64,000 bases of DNA, from positions 15,299,733 through 15,363,732 of the forward strand of contig NC_044574.1 of NCBI RefSeq assembly GCF_901933205.1, read 5' to 3'. The translations under genes and the position numbers were made by a program. Position 1 is the first letter of the stretch. Each line of letters begins with the position of its first letter. The notes under the pieces were generated by a model. It saw nothing but the letters and a program-made list of their open reading frames with translations. It did no database searches and was not told where the DNA came from. Positions 23,741 through 36,859 of this stretch are shown in pieces. The stretch comes from Camarhynchus parvulus. Its lineage: Eukaryota; Chordata; Aves; Passeriformes; Thraupidae.

Positions 23741-26700
23741 GCGTGTCGTTTTGAAAACAAGCTCACACATGAGTTGTGCTAGCAGGTCTGAGAAGCTGAG
23801 GAGTTATAGAAAGGAGGAAAGAGAAAAAGAGAAAAACCTTTCAGCTCTTTAAACCAAAATCTGTTGAGAGTCAAATGCTTCCACCACAGTTCTGGTCTGA
23901 ATAGTGTAATCCATTCCTTTTGCTTATTTTGCACAATTACAATTGCTTCTGTAAGCACTGACAGAGATTAAGATACCACAGATCTTAGAAGAACAAATGA
24001 TGTATTGCTAATTTCTGAGCATTAGAGAGAGAGGTCACATCTGAATGATTAGGTTAATTCCTGAGACCCCTGCTCTTATCATACAGCTACCTCAATTAAT
24101 TTAGCTATAATGGAAGTACATACACTACAAACATAATAACTGTCGCAGTTCATCATGTAATTCATCTTACAGTTATTGGATTACTTGCCCTCCCTCAGAG
24201 ATCTGGTTTATCCCCAGATAAACCTGCATCTCCAGAGTGGCAGGAGGGCCCTGCAGAACCACTGTGTCCCTCTCAGTGCAGACAGGCTCAGTCGCCCTCC
24301 CTGCAGTGACCCCCTTGCAGCACCAAGCCCAGCCCTTGGCCCTCCAGCAACGCTGACCTTCCTTATCACTTGCTGTCCCTTTCTCTCTCTCAAACATGCT
24401 CATATTTTCCCCAGGCAGCATCTCCTGTTCAGGAAGAAAAGGAGAAAGGGCCCCTCCATCATTGCCACATGGCTGATCCTTTGCCTGCCTCACAAACCTT
24501 GATGCTGCTGCACTGGTCCCTGAGATGTGCCAGGTGTCCAAACAGCCAGTTGCAAGCCAAGAATCTTGCTTCATATTTTGCAGAGACCTCACTTTAGTGC
24601 TATTCTGTGCTGTGCATAGATTCCCATTTTTTTACCATAGACTTTTTTATCTACAGATTATGTATAGCCACTACAGCAGGCTGATGAGTGTCCTGTTTGT
24701 TGCCTGATCCTTCCCTAGCTCGAGCTTCAGATGGACCAGTTTTGGTATAACAGAGACTTCAGCCATGCCTGCAGCTCTGCATGGTGCCTGTTGAACCAGG
24801 CACATGGCACATGAACTTCCCACTCCAGAGGATTTTACTCTTTTTTTATTTTTTCAGGGCAGCTACCTCAAAGATAACTCAATCACTGCTCTGAACTCAT
24901 AGACATTGCTACAACACTGCTGCTGAACAAAGGCAGGCTTTGATTTATGCAGTGGAAACAGAGTGGGTAGAAATATCTCAGGATTCAACAGCCTGTCAGT
25001 TTTAAACCTTATCCTCAGTCCCCATAAATTATGTTTGAATTAAAGGCCAGCTTGGAGCAGCAAAAAATAAATTGGGATATTTAATGTATGTGTGTGTCCC
25101 TGTCCTTGTTCCATACCCCAGCCTTACACTGCACTCACATCTTTCAGAGGGATGCAGCATTTCCAGGCTTTCATGTGAGAACACATTGTACTCCCATTTT
25201 GGGTTTCTGAGACAATATTTTTTGTGCTCCCATTTTGGGTTTGTGAGACAGAAACAGAAACCACTGCAGTTCCTGTTTTTGCAGAATGAATTTCCTTCAA
25301 GCCAACAGTTTGTTTAATTTACCAAAGCTTTAGCTGCTACACCTGCAAAGCACATCCTCATATGATTTTCCAACAAGCAGGAAAGAATCCAATAGGGAAA
25401 TTAGTTTCCTTTTTCTCTCTTTCTTTTTTTGGTGCTTTTCAGTAATGATGCCAAAAATTTCTCTGCCCAAACAGTGAGTTTAGTGTGTTTGGCTTTGGGA
25501 TGTGAATATTTTTACACAGCTTCTAATCTGCTGTTATTTAGTAACAGTTTTTATAGTGTTATTTTCCTGCACTACTTGGAGACTGCAGACAGTTCACAAA
25601 GATTTTTGGCAACTTTTTGAGTGGCCTATTCTTTACTGTGTGCATTTGTGCTTGAAAAACTGAGAACAAATCGGCCTGGAGGATAGAAAGCCTTTAGCAC
25701 TCTTGGCTATACAGAAAAGCTTGAAAATATGGGCTGATTTCATCTGAAATATTCAAAAGCTAGAAGGAAATGAAGACTCACATATATTGTATTTAACATT
25801 TTATCATTTGGAGTTGAGAATAGCTGAATTCATGAATTTTGCATGTTGGGAAGTGCTGTTGTTATAATCATAGCCTAAATCAAATGTAAGTAACAATAAT
25901 CAGATCTAGTTTGGGGAGATCACAGAAAATAAAAAAAAACTTATATTACTTGTAAATGTGCAAATGAAAGCTTTCCAAATGACTAGATGAGTGAGAGAGA
26001 CAAAAGAATGCTGCAAAACACTTTTAAATTGGATCTGCAAGTGGTTTGATCATATATTCCAGGCATGTCCTACCAAAGCAGCTACTATAAACCCTCGATA
26101 CAAAAATGAAATGTACAGCACAGGTCTGCACATCTCCTACTGAAAATCAGACACCTCCTTTGATAAATGCCTGCCTTTTTTTGGAGTAATGTTCACTTCA
26201 AAGGGTAAACAAAAGAATTATTCAAAAGAAAAACAACATCCTTAAATTTTCCACGGCTCTGAGCTGTGTTTAGCTCTGCAGATGCAGGGTGTCTGCAATC
26301 ATGCCACACACCTCAGGCTGTTGCTGTAAAACCTGAGCTTTCACCTCTACACAACACTTCTCTAGTTTTGATTTATTTATTTTGAACATAAAATAGCCTG
26401 TCAGTTGCAAAAATTAAGGGTATTGGAACACTGCTTTCACAACATTAATAAAAAACCCTTCAAGGATCTATAGAGGATGTGTTTCGAGTGTACTTCTTTA
26501 TAGGTTTTCACTGAATGGCTTTTATATATGCTAATTAATTCCATCACTGTTTTAAGCTAAATGCTAAAATAGTTGCATGCTCACAAATGCTACATTTTTC
26601 ATCATTGTCTCAGACAAATATCATACTATTGTGGAGCTTCAGAAAACCCCATCAACAGACCAAAACAAAGAAAGAAAGAAACCGGTATAGATCTGAACAT

Positions 26701-27389
26701 AATCACAGTTCAGGCTCAGAGCTGTGAGAATTGTGTCACCCACTTGGTGATCCTACAGATCCCCCAGCAGTGCAGGGTGGCTCAACCCTAAGGAGAATTG
26801 TTGTCCTGCTGTCCCAGATTGTTTTCTGGATGCTTCAGACTGTTAGATGACTGCTATGCCCATCAGGTCTTGTGCTCATCCCCCCTCACATCCCTGTTCT
26901 CTTCCCAGGGGTGGTAGGACATCATACCAGCCCTTCCCCAGCAGCCCAGCAGTGAAGGGGCCATGGGGGGAGCAATGAGGAGCAGACTGACCCTGCAGGT
27001 GAAGCTTCTTCCCTCTGTTGCTCATTTGTAAAATAATAGAGTCAAGGGTAGCAGCGCTGTGCTCCCACAGGAGATGTCCTGAGGAAAAACAGATGAAAGG
27101 CCATGAAGTGTTTGGGTGCTGTGATGGGCACAGCAGCACCCAACTCCCCAGCCTGCCTAAGGCTGCTTTAGTCCTGCACACCAGTGGAAACAAGTCTCTT
27201 CTGCATCTGTTTCCTGTCTCCTTCCTCTGCAGCCCAATCCCAGCTTCCCTCCCCAAGCCTTTGTGTCCCCTCTGCTTGTGCCTGCCCATGAGCTAAGTCT
27301 GTATGGAAATAACCTCAGCAGCACCCCATTCACTCCATTTATAGTGTGAAGAAAGTGCTGCTTTACAACAGTAGCATTTTTTTAGTTTA
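23741..27389. other. Unique non-coding stretch
   Basis: No gene could be supported. Frames of up to 139 codons occur (24173-24592, minus) without family resemblance. A short tandem duplication at 25191-25250 is listed separately. Confidence 0.4.
25191..25250. repeat. 36-bp tandem duplication
   Basis: CTCCCATTTTGGGTTT followed by one changed base and TGAGACA occurs at 25191-25214 and again at 25227-25250, a period of 36 bp with one mismatch in 24. It is a simple local duplication. Confidence 0.9.
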
Positions 27390-27640
27390 AAAACGGCATT
27401 TCAGTTATTGCAAATGGTCAGTAAATTGACAACCACATTGGTTTTTCCATCTTACTACTTTCATCCCAAAAGGCAGATAACATTCTTGTTCTGCATTTAG
27501 TGATTTAATTTTTAAATTATATGTCCTGATGTCAAATTGTTGTGCTTTTTCCCAATAATTAGCTATAATAGCAACCTGAAATTCCACTTCCAAAAAGAAG
27601 TTAATTATTGAATTTTCTATATTATGTTAATAATCTTTTT
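27390..27640. promoter_or_regulatory. AT-rich block, candidate non-coding regulatory element
   Basis: This AT-rich, non-simple sequence has an octamer-like TTATTGCAAATGG near 27407 and several homeodomain-type cores (TGATTTAATTT near 27501, CAATAATTAGC near 27553, GTTAATTATTG near 27600). It has the texture of a conserved enhancer, but this is only inference and no conservation has been measured. Confidence 0.18.
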
Positions 27641-28000
27641 TTTTTTTGTAAGAAGAAACTGCAACAGAGTTCTGGGAGCTTGATATTGCTGAAGTAAAAT
27701 GTGTATTTGATCCTGCTCAGGAGATTTTTCAGGTGCTGGCAGGTGATTGAACAGGTACTGGATTGTCATAATTGTAGATCCAAAAAGAAATAGTGAAACA
27801 TTGAAAATCTCAAAGTGAAACAATTCTTGGAGTGAAACAACAAGCCAAATTACATTGTCGCCTTCAGCATCAGGACAGAGGTGTGTCATGCAGCTGCTAT
27901 TGGAAATATCGCAGGAGATAAGTATCTCAGAGCTCTGAAAAAAAGGAAGATCTTAACAAAATGAGAGAGGAATGTATTCCCTTGAATTCAAGGGCTTTGA

Positions 28001-28085
28001 AAAGCAAAGAAACAAACAAACAAACCCCAAACACAAAATAAACAAAGCAAACAAAACAAACAACAAAACAAAACAAAAAGCACAC
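28001..28085. repeat. A/C-rich low-complexity tract, (AAAC)n-like
   Basis: Imperfect repetition of AAAC, AAAAC and AAC units over about 85 bases. On the minus strand it produces a spurious Phe/Val/Cys-rich frame. Confidence 0.93.
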
Positions 28086-29813
28086 ACCAAAGACCCTGGC
28101 TTTCTTCTTACCTTGTTTTATAAAAAAGGCATCTTCTAGATTATGCTGTATAAAATTTTCCAGTTCCACACTTCAAATCTGGCCCTTTGGATCACCAGAT
28201 AAGACCAAAGCAAATTCCCAGGCAGATGCCAAAAAGACAAAGATCTTGTCCTTTTACCCGCATGCAAGGCAACATGATACAGCCAGCATCCAAGGCCAAG
28301 GGCATGCTCAGAACCATCCTCCAGCCACTTCAGCAGTGTTGCTGTCTTTTTTTCTTAGTCAAAGCTCATTCTGTTGTCATATCCATTTCCATAATGAGGA
28401 ATTAATTTACCAGACTAGTTTGCAATGTTAAGCACTGTGGATGGATGTACTTTCCTGTTTCTTACTGCATCAGAAGATTCAGTGCCTGGGTTTAGCTCTG
28501 CTGCCTTCCCTGCACATTAAATCCTTTTTATGATTTCTCTTTTCCTTTCTCTGCAACTTTTACTTGCTTCCTTCTCCCAGCCCAGCAGATGCCTCTTGAT
28601 CCTTGCAGGCATTTGTGAGCTCCCTGGTCCTTTCTTTTTCCTTTGCACAGCCCCAGGGGCTGAAGTCTTCCCACCAGAAGGGCACATTAATGTTCTTTCC
28701 TCACTCTGACCTGAGGCACTCCCTAAGGCCTCTAAGTGTAGATGATTTTGCCAGCAGCAGCAGACTCTGAAATGCCAGTTTGGCTTTGCTCATCTCATTT
28801 CTGTCCTGGCATAAAGCAGGGTTCAGATCAGAGCTCTGTGTTTATTTTGGGTTTGTTGGTTGTTTCTCAGCTTGTTTTTAGGTCTAAATTCTCATTCAAA
28901 GGCTGCAACAATTCTTTTTAAACCTCTGTGAAAGAGCTTCTCTGGTTTTGGGAACAGCTGGGTTCAATGGCTCAGAGTGGAAATCCAGACGTAAATCATA
29001 ATTTTTATGTTATCTTATCTTGTGTTATTTACAGACCAGGTCTGCTACTCCGCCATGAAAGTGGAAGATAGTGTTGGTGCATCAAGGTGGTTTGGCCGCC
29101 AGCTGCAGAAAAGAAAGGACCCCATGCCAAATGGTTTACTGAGGTCACTGCTTTTCATGGTCTTTAGTGCAGTTAGAATTGACATTCCCTCTGCTGTAGA
29201 ATCAAAGTCTCACCAAAATCACTTGCTGGGGGCTCTGCAGCCTCTCCAGCAGGGGCAAGACATGCACAGAGGGACTGAAGGCAATACTGCACTCAGAGTG
29301 AAGCTGGCCAAGACATGGCCTCAGGGCACAACTGGTGAGAGAAATATTTGACAGCCAAGATACCTTTTGGAACAGGAGACCAAAGAGCTCAGACTCCTTT
29401 TGCCATGGAGGGGAGGCTCTGGGTCTCCTCTTTTACAGCCAGCCATTGCTGTCCCACACAGTGGGTCTGCAGCCTCACCCTGACACCCTGCATCCTTCCC
29501 TCCCACAGCAAACCCTCCTACCACCTGTGTGGACAGTCTGGTTTTGGAGGGATATTTCCCATATTCAGTCAAGTTCACTAAAAAAGTGGGTGTTTTCCAA
29601 AATTCGATGACTTGTAGGTGAGGAGTGTTCATTCTTTTGTTTTATATGAAAGATGTCTAAGCTTTAAATTATACTCCTATTAAAAGATGCTAAAGACGCT
29701 TGCCTCTTTTTTTGGTGGCGTTGACTTCAAGTCTTGGTCCTTCCAAATGCACAGAAGTTATTCTGAGAAACTGTAATACTAAGCTTGTTTTAGGGCAGAT
29801 CAGCTCCATCCAG

Positions 29814-29831
29814 AAAAAAAAAAAAAAAAAA
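29814..29831. repeat. Poly(A) run, 18 bases
   Basis: An uninterrupted A run. No retrocopy or SINE was recognised upstream. Confidence 0.95.
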
Positions 29832-30184
29832 CTTGAAACCTTTCTTAGACAGAACAATTAATTTGAATATTGGGGTGAATATTGAAGGCAGCCCACTGGG
29901 ACATGCTGCCCAAAGACTGCCCTAAGGGGTGTGTTAAACCAAGAAGGGAACATTGTGTCTGACCTGACCCAATTCAGTGCCTTTGCAGGAGGGTCACCCT
30001 GAGCAGGTTAGGTTGGGTAAAACATCAGTACCAAAATCCCTACTGATGAAGGAGGAGCTTTTAGCAGAGCTTGGCAACCAAGCAATTATGTCTTAGCATC
30101 ACCAGCCTGAGGCTGCTCAAGCTGGCAGTGAAACACGTTGGAGACAAACTGTGAAAGAGGAACACCAAGAACTGAGGCAATGGG

Positions 30185-30575
30185 GGCTGGACGGCGGTCC
30201 CCAGGACAGAGAACCACGATGGCATTTTCACAAGTGCCACCAGAGGGCAATAAGAGGCAGAAAACGAGAGAACCTCGGGCTCTCTGGGGCTGGGCAGCTC
30301 TCGCCTCCGGGCATGGAAGGTCCTTGGACTTGTCCTAGAGAAAGAAGTCTTACCTGTGATTTACCTTGCGCACCCTGAATGGGAATGTGGGAGGACTTTA
30401 CAATTCAGCCCTTGGTGAAGGTTTCCGTGTGTCCGGGCAGTGAGCGGAGCGCAGGTTCCGCAGAGCCCCCCGGCCCCGCGCTGTGCCCGCAGCTCCGCAT
30501 CCCTAAGGACGGAGCACGTCCCCAAACCCGCCTCGTCTGGGGCAGCAACACACGGGCTGCAACGAGCACAACCAG
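30185..30575. promoter_or_regulatory. CpG-rich patch, candidate promoter or insulator
   Basis: I count about two dozen CpG dinucleotides in 390 bp, with the densest part at 30425-30575 (for example GTGAGCGGAGCGCAGG and CGGCCCCGCGCTGTGC). Flanking DNA is nearly CpG-free, so this patch has probably been kept unmethylated in the germ line, as in CpG islands at promoters and some insulators. A CTCF-like motif lies in its left part. No coding exon or convincing splice donor follows within a kilobase on either strand. It could be a distal element, the promoter of a non-coding RNA, or a fragment of an unrecognised GC-rich repeat. Confidence 0.4.
30237..30250 (+). promoter_or_regulatory. CTCF-like binding motif
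   Basis: CCACCAGAGGGCAA agrees with the vertebrate CTCF core consensus (CCASYAGRKGGCRS) at 13 of 14 positions. It sits inside a CpG-rich patch, which makes it more credible than an isolated match. CTCF binds such sites to anchor chromatin loops and insulate promoters. Occupancy cannot be judged from sequence. Confidence 0.45.
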
Positions 30576-33500
30576 TTTTCTGCTGGTTTCGTTTCTTTCA
30601 TTATTTTTTGTTTTTTTGTTTGTTTGTTTTCTAATGGGGTTGGGTTTAATTCATTCCCAGGAAAAGCTGGTCGGATGGCTGATGTGGGGAGTGAGGCTGC
30701 AGAGGGAACCAGACTCAGGCTCAGGCACACAGGGCTGATGTGTCTGTGGAGCTGTGGAGCTGTGAGGATGTTCCACGTCAGGAGGCCATCACCTGCTCCC
30801 ATCCCTGCATCCTCCTCATCTTCACATCCCCACACAGCCCTGCCCCAGCCCAGCAGCCCTGCCCTTCCCTGATGCAGCACATCTGCTCCAGAGGGGCTTT
30901 CCCCTCTGGACACTGCCCTCAATGAGTGACTTGGGAGCAGACATTCGATCATTTCTCACCATGGAATCCAACTGTGACCATAGCAAATGTTGCTTTTACA
31001 TCACCTTTTTTTCTCTCTCTTCCTAAAAGTTTAAAAGTAGCAAATAAACCAAGAGGTGGGTTTTCTGGAGTACAACTAAGAGGACTATTCTATTTCCTAC
31101 ACCTTTTCCTTGAGGAGGAGGGAGGAAAACAAATAACTTACTCTTTAAATAAAATAATTTAGAAGCAGCAGATGTGAATTTGTGAAGTCATGTGGAGATT
31201 TTCTCTGAATCATGGGAAGACTGGGATCTGGAGCCTCCCCACTCACTGGGGAGTGTCCTCACCCTCTCAATGATAAAATAATCTTGTTACCTAGTCTGTA
31301 AAGCTGAGCTTATGTCAGCAAGACTCAGAGGATCCACCCAAAAATATTATCACAGCTGATCATCAGGATATTTTCCTGGAGGGAGGGACAGATTCAAATA
31401 TTCTGAAGCAGAGGAACAAGTTGTCTCCCATGCTTCATAACAGTCACATTTTTTTTATTTCATTGCTTTTAATATCAGTATTCAAAAAATTAATATTTCT
31501 CTAGAACTCAAAGCAGCTCTTCCATTCTCCTCCATTTTTAATTTTGCTTTTGCTTAAAAAAAAAAAAGGAGAAAAGCAAATGAAGTATTTGGAAGCAGCT
31601 TAGCCAAATTTTTCTCTCAATTGGCAGCTCAATCAAAACAATCCATGAGCTGAAAAACCATTATCTAGACTTTTTAACCCCATACTGAAAGGTATCAAAC
31701 AAGGATGTTTGAAAATAGAGGATTCCTTGTTTGTGGGTAAAAACCATACACACACAAATTCTAGCATAGAGGTGGAAAGAGTAGTTTAGCTTATGTAGAA
31801 AATAGAGGGAAGTGGTCAGAAAGAGAATTAGCTCTTTGTGTATGTGGTGATACAAGTGGAAAGGTCAAGCCATACTCCCTTCCTGTGGAATATGTATAAA
31901 GTTCCTTGGTGCACTGAGACCTTGTGCTATGTTGGAGGTGAAAAAATAAGTAATTTACTGTTTCTCCTTGCACTGAACTGGTATCAGGAGGGGACCTGGG
32001 GCTGGGAACAGCCTGTCCCTCAGCGTGATGGCCTCTGGCCCTGGTGCCACTTGCTGTGGTGCCAGGTCTGGATGGCTGAGCAAGTCCAGGGAAGTGCACA
32101 CATGGGCACAGTGGGATGCTCTCCCCCCTCCCAGCTCACTGTCCCTGATGCCAGTGGGATTCTCCCTTCTGGCTTCAGCAGCAGCTTGACATGGTCAGGG
32201 TAGCATCCTGTCCAGGTGGGGGTTGCTGTTTATAAGATCTGCTAAAAATAGCAAAAATGCCCTATAGAAGTGGTTCCAGTTTTCAGGTGTTCCATTCTCA
32301 CTGGAAGGACAGGCTTTTAGTGGCAGAGAGGGCATCAAAGAACGATCATTAAAGCCACAGTCGCTCCTTCTGCACTGGGGCCATTTGGGAGCCAAAGCAC
32401 TTGTGTCTCTCAAAGATTACATGGGAGTCCACTCAGGTCCTTCTGTGCTCGCAGAGCAACCCTTAATGAGCCCTTTTAAATGCCACAAAGAGGCACAAAG
32501 ACACATTAGTGAAAAAAGAGATCAAGTCCATGATTTCTTAGCAATTCCTAATGATGTAATTCTTTTGCTTTGCAGCACTAACACTCCTGGGTTGTTTGGC
32601 TGGAATCACTTAGGAAACTTCAAGAAACTTTGGAAAACAGCGCTGCGGAAATTGGAGGTTTCTCTCATATCTGTGGGGATAATATATTCACAGCAAAATT
32701 AATTGCTCTGGAGTTAAAATCATGTCCAGAAAATATAAGGGGTGGAGAATGGGGACATTTTGGAACAAGAGAAAAAAGATATTTGGAAACATTTAAAATA
32801 GAAATCCTTTAGAAAACAGGTCACCTGGGACACAGAAAGGATATCCTCATTTTTCATCATTAGAAAGAAACAAGACTGTAATTAAAAACACATTCCAGAA
32901 TACTGATCTGTTTATTCACTATAGATGGTCTGAATTAGCAATGGGTTAGGAAACACAGACGCAGAAGGATAACAAAATAAGGGTACATAAGACTGGGTTT
33001 TTCCTTTTAGACTTACATATCCAAGTGCAGACAAGTTTTTAATCTAATGATGCATGTTCTTCTCTTTGCTGGAGTGAGATAGTTTAACAGCTCCCAGCCT
33101 TAGATGGGAACAGGGCATGGCTGCAATGGTCTTTGCAGCTTTCTGGCCTTGTTACCACTCCAACTTCTGCTGCGTTCCATGGTTTCCCAAATTCCTTGCT
33201 GCTCTTCATATTACATTTGTACCTTCATTTCCAAGTGGTGACGGCTGAGCTGGGGGCTGGGTAAGGACAGAGGGGGCGGACCCAGCCTCTGGCAGTGTCC
33301 CATCCCTGGGCAGTAAAGCTGCAGAGGCCCTTGTTCCTGGCAGCAGCAAGGAAAGCATTAGCACTCCTCTGCTCCCCTTTGCTCCTTTTTCCACGAACAC
33401 CATTTGACCACACCTATGGACTGTTGGACCCTTGGCCTGGCTGGAACCACATCACTCCACCAGTCAGTTTTGGGCCGCCCCTCACTGCTGCTTCAGCACC

Positions 33501-36500
33501 TTCCCTCCATCTGCACCATGCTTTGCTTTACCCAAGCACCAAGCTTTGCTGTGAGAGCAGTGGGGTAGGAAGGAGCAGAGTTTCCAAGACTTTTCTCCCA
33601 ATTCAGTGCTCCAGCAGCCAGGCTGGGCAGCCTCCATCTCTCCCACAGAGAGGGATGCTGAGCCACAGAACCATGGGAGGTGGCTGTAAGATTGATGCAT
33701 CTTCTGCTTGAGGCACTCCAATAAAAACCTAGAATGGAGACTGGTAGATTCTAGTCTCTGTTCCTTTAATTCAATGAAATATATCCTTCAAACCTAAATC
33801 AAACCCCATTACCCAGGGAAGTTTGTGCTCTCCCTGTCTCAGCAAGTGGTTGCAGTATCACTGTCTCCAGCCACATTCCTGAAAACTGGACCTGAAGTGG
33901 ACTGAAATATGAGCTGCAGTATCTTGTACAACCCAGCATAGACAGGCCACTATCATTTGCTCTGGGCTGGGCAGCCTGCAGAGAAGAGGGTGGTGATTCC
34001 AGGGGGTGGCAACATATTCAGCCACCCAGGTCTAGCCTGCTGCCTGATATGGGTGGGCACATCCCTACAGCATCCTGCTGCAGGGATCACTTCATCACTC
34101 CATCCCTGCTCTGTCACAGCCCATTCACCATCTCTGATGCACTCTGAGTCCTCCAGTGACTCTTTCAACTTGTTAATTAGGCAGGTGGAAGATCTAACTT
34201 CGTGCTGGGAGTGCCAGGTTAATGGGCTCCCACCAGCAAGGTGTCCAGCAAGTGGGAGGATCAGCAGCAGGAGCACACAGCGGAGCAGAACAGGGTGCTG
34301 AGGGACAGACACCCTGTTCTTGGCAGCAGGGATCTGCCAGATAAGGTCAGTCTGTCTTTTGGATTGTACCCAGTGATAGCTGGTTCCCCAATGGCTGTGT
34401 GTTTGAAACCATACATGCATGGCCCATCATGATCTGATCCCCCATCTCCTGTTAGTAACAACACCCAGTTGCACAGAGGTAGCAGTAAATCTCCACCATG
34501 GGCAGAACATCCTGAGGATTTAAGATAGGCATTAAAACCTTCAGCTGTGCCTGTTGAAGCTGCTAACTTAAATTTCTGGCCTTTCTGGTACATCTCTGAA
34601 TGCATGATAGACAGATTTTTCTGCTAACCAAAAATAAATGTTCCAGCTTTTAAAGATAAATTGCTCATTCTGGTCACTGCTGCTATGCTACCTCAACAGC
34701 TTTAAGTAGTCAAGCTAATTGTGACAGCAGTGATTTGTTTGTTCTGAATCAGAAGTTTCATTACAGAAAGTTACTGGCTATATTTTGTTACCATTAGTGT
34801 CAGAGAACTTGTATAAGTCAGGAAATGCGTAGAGCCAGCAGTCTACTCACTTGGAAAGGTATCTGTAGACAATAAAGTTTTATGAACAGAAGTTTAATGG
34901 CATGGATCTTTCCAGACTTTCCAAAGAGGCTAAACATAAATGATTTTTAATGCTGAATCCTTTTAGTTAAGTATCTGCTGGTAGCACAGTCTGCATCCTT
35001 CTCCACTGCTGTACAATGAGGCCATTCTGTACAATGGGGCCATCTGTAATTAATGAACCCTCAACCTTCCTGCATTAGTTTTGTCTAAGCTTTGGAGGAA
35101 GGTGTCGATTAAAAATTAAAAGAACCCACTTTCCATTAAATTAAAGAGCATTTAAAAAAAGAAATGCCACCCTCTGATAGCAGTTTAGCAGCCAGGAGGA
35201 TCGTCTATCAGGCAGCCAGAGAAGGAACAGCAGAAATGAATATACATGCGCATCCATATGTAGTACTCGGTTTTCTTGAGCAATTGCCATTTTATCCTGG
35301 AGTAACCCTTGAATCACTTGCAGGAGGGTGTCAGATAATGCTTTCCTCAAACCCAAGCCAGCTGTATGTGCAGTCAGGGAGAGCCATATGGTGCCTCGTG
35401 TGCAAGGCTGATATTTGCTGGGTTCTGAAGATAGTTCTAAAGTCTGTCTCATGGCACGAGCCCTGAGCTGCGCTTGGCAGCTGCCCTTTCTGCCTGGGAG
35501 ACTCATGGATCAAGGGACTCATTGGAAGGGTTGGAAGGGAGGACATTTTCTGAATTTTGTAGAAAAGCTGTCCCTCTCCAAGGAGGAGATTTTTTTCAGT
35601 TTTGCCATTCATACAAACCACGCACAACAGATAAAGTAAATGTGTAATTTTTTAATGCTTTTGTATTTCTGGTTACACAGTTCATTAATTCAGTATAATT
35701 CCTGTGCTTCTTGGAGGTATGCACCCTTTTCTTATCCATTTTTTTTCTGTGATGTCTAAGTGATAGAATTTAATCATGAGTTTTGAGACTGGGTAACTGT
35801 GCTGAGACTCATCAAAATGCTGCATTTCTGTCTGGACAGGTCTGCCAACATTTCAGCATAAACTGTTTTGCATGTACACTAAAAAATTCACTTTTTTGTT
35901 GTTTGAATTTCTTTTACAGTGAGTTTTTTCACAAATGCTCAAGGCCAATAGAGTTTCCCTTTCATAAATATATTTTTCAGAGTTTTGAGATGTTGATGTT
36001 CTCTGCACTTCCTTTACTTTTGAAGGACTCTCTCCTTGTAAAATATTTCTAGCATAGATGCATACCTTCACATCCATGGACCTGCTTCTTTTTTAAATAG
36101 CATTTGTCCAGGGGAGTTTTATGTGCAGGTGAGCATGAGAGCATCCAGGTCTACACCTCTTACTGCTCAGGAAAGTGCCTGGCCATCAGGCTATGCCCAA
36201 AGGACATTCTCTACCCATCTGTGTCACACTGCAGTGGAGAATTTGTGGATCCAAGGGTCACTGAGTGAATGGAAGCTTTATTTTCTCTTTAGCCCTGTGT
36301 TCAGTGTCCTTGTTTGGAAAAGGCATATCTTCATTCCCACATGTGCTTTGGTACCCATCCCTAGCACTAGCAATGTTAGTGTTAAAACAAACATGGTGCT
36401 GCCCCCTGCATTTGTTTAGGAGTTTGGAGCTGGAAATGTGGGAGATCTGAACAGGCACATGGCACAGCAGAGTGGGCATACTCTGGAGAACCTTGCCTGA

Positions 36501-36535
36501 CAGCTGTGATTAAATTCCTAACTCTGTATCAGCTT
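30576..36535. other. Unique non-coding stretch
   Basis: T-rich GTTT repetition lies near 30604-30632 and a poly(A) run near 31556-31567. A short tandem duplication at 35009-35046 (CTGTACAATG with GGCCAT, twice) is seen. The block at about 34600-35350 is AT-rich and could hold regulatory sequence. No gene is supported. Confidence 0.35.
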
Positions 36536-36541
36536 GTTTAT
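36536..36541. repeat. Target-site duplication, left copy (GTTTAT)
   Basis: GTTTAT directly precedes the 5' LTR and recurs exactly at 37550-37555 after the 3' LTR. Six-base duplications are made by alpha- and betaretrovirus-type integrases, in agreement with the tRNA-Trp primer site inside. Confidence 0.95.
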
Positions 36542-36857
36542 TGTAGGGGGATAAAGCATGGGTAAGTGAAGGTGGTATAGAATGTAATCTCACCCCCTAA
36601 AGAGTTGCAGTTGAGCCAAATTATTAAGGATTAGGAGCAGGCCTGATTTTAACAGGCCACAGCAGTAGCCAATCAGAAGAGTGTTATAAAAGAGTGGATT
36701 GGTTGGTGGAGGGGAACTGGAGTCAGTTGGCTGCTGTGAGGATGAGTCAGTGCCTAGAGGAGTTGCCTACAAGAAACATCAAGGAGGTATGAAACTGTAG
36801 CAACATGGAACCCTTGCAGTGTAATGACAATAGAACTCTTGCACTATAATGACAACA
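36542..36857 (+). repeat. 5' LTR, 316 bp
   Basis: Starts TGTAGGGGGATA and ends ATGACAACA. It carries a CCAAT box at 36669-36673 and a TATA box (TATAAAA) at 36685-36691, in classical promoter spacing; transcription would begin near 36715. Compared with the 3' LTR it has an extra 18 bp near 36632-36650, beside the ACAGGCC phrase, and an extra 4 bp near 36722. No AATAAA signal is seen downstream of the TATA box, so 3' end formation may have used a variant signal. Confidence 0.95.
36669..36691 (+). promoter_or_regulatory. LTR promoter core (CCAAT and TATA boxes)
   Basis: CCAAT at 36669-36673 and TATAAAA at 36685-36691 lie within the 5' LTR and are kept intact in the 3' LTR (37359-37363 and 37375-37381), although other parts of the LTRs have diverged. 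Confidence 0.7.
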
Positions 36858-36859
36858 AG

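Larger units (their letters stand above)
27641..30184. other. Unique non-coding stretch
   Basis: Contains the A/C-rich tract at 28001-28085 and an 18-base A run at 29814-29831. An acceptor-like TTATTTACAG ends at 29034 and is followed by a start codon in good context, described under findings. No gene is firmly supported. Confidence 0.35.

Noticed and set aside
27617..27889. Minus-strand frame with a transmembrane-like segment
   Set aside because: The hydrophobic stretch is short, the AT-rich sequence favours Phe/Leu/Ile codons, and no family is recognised.
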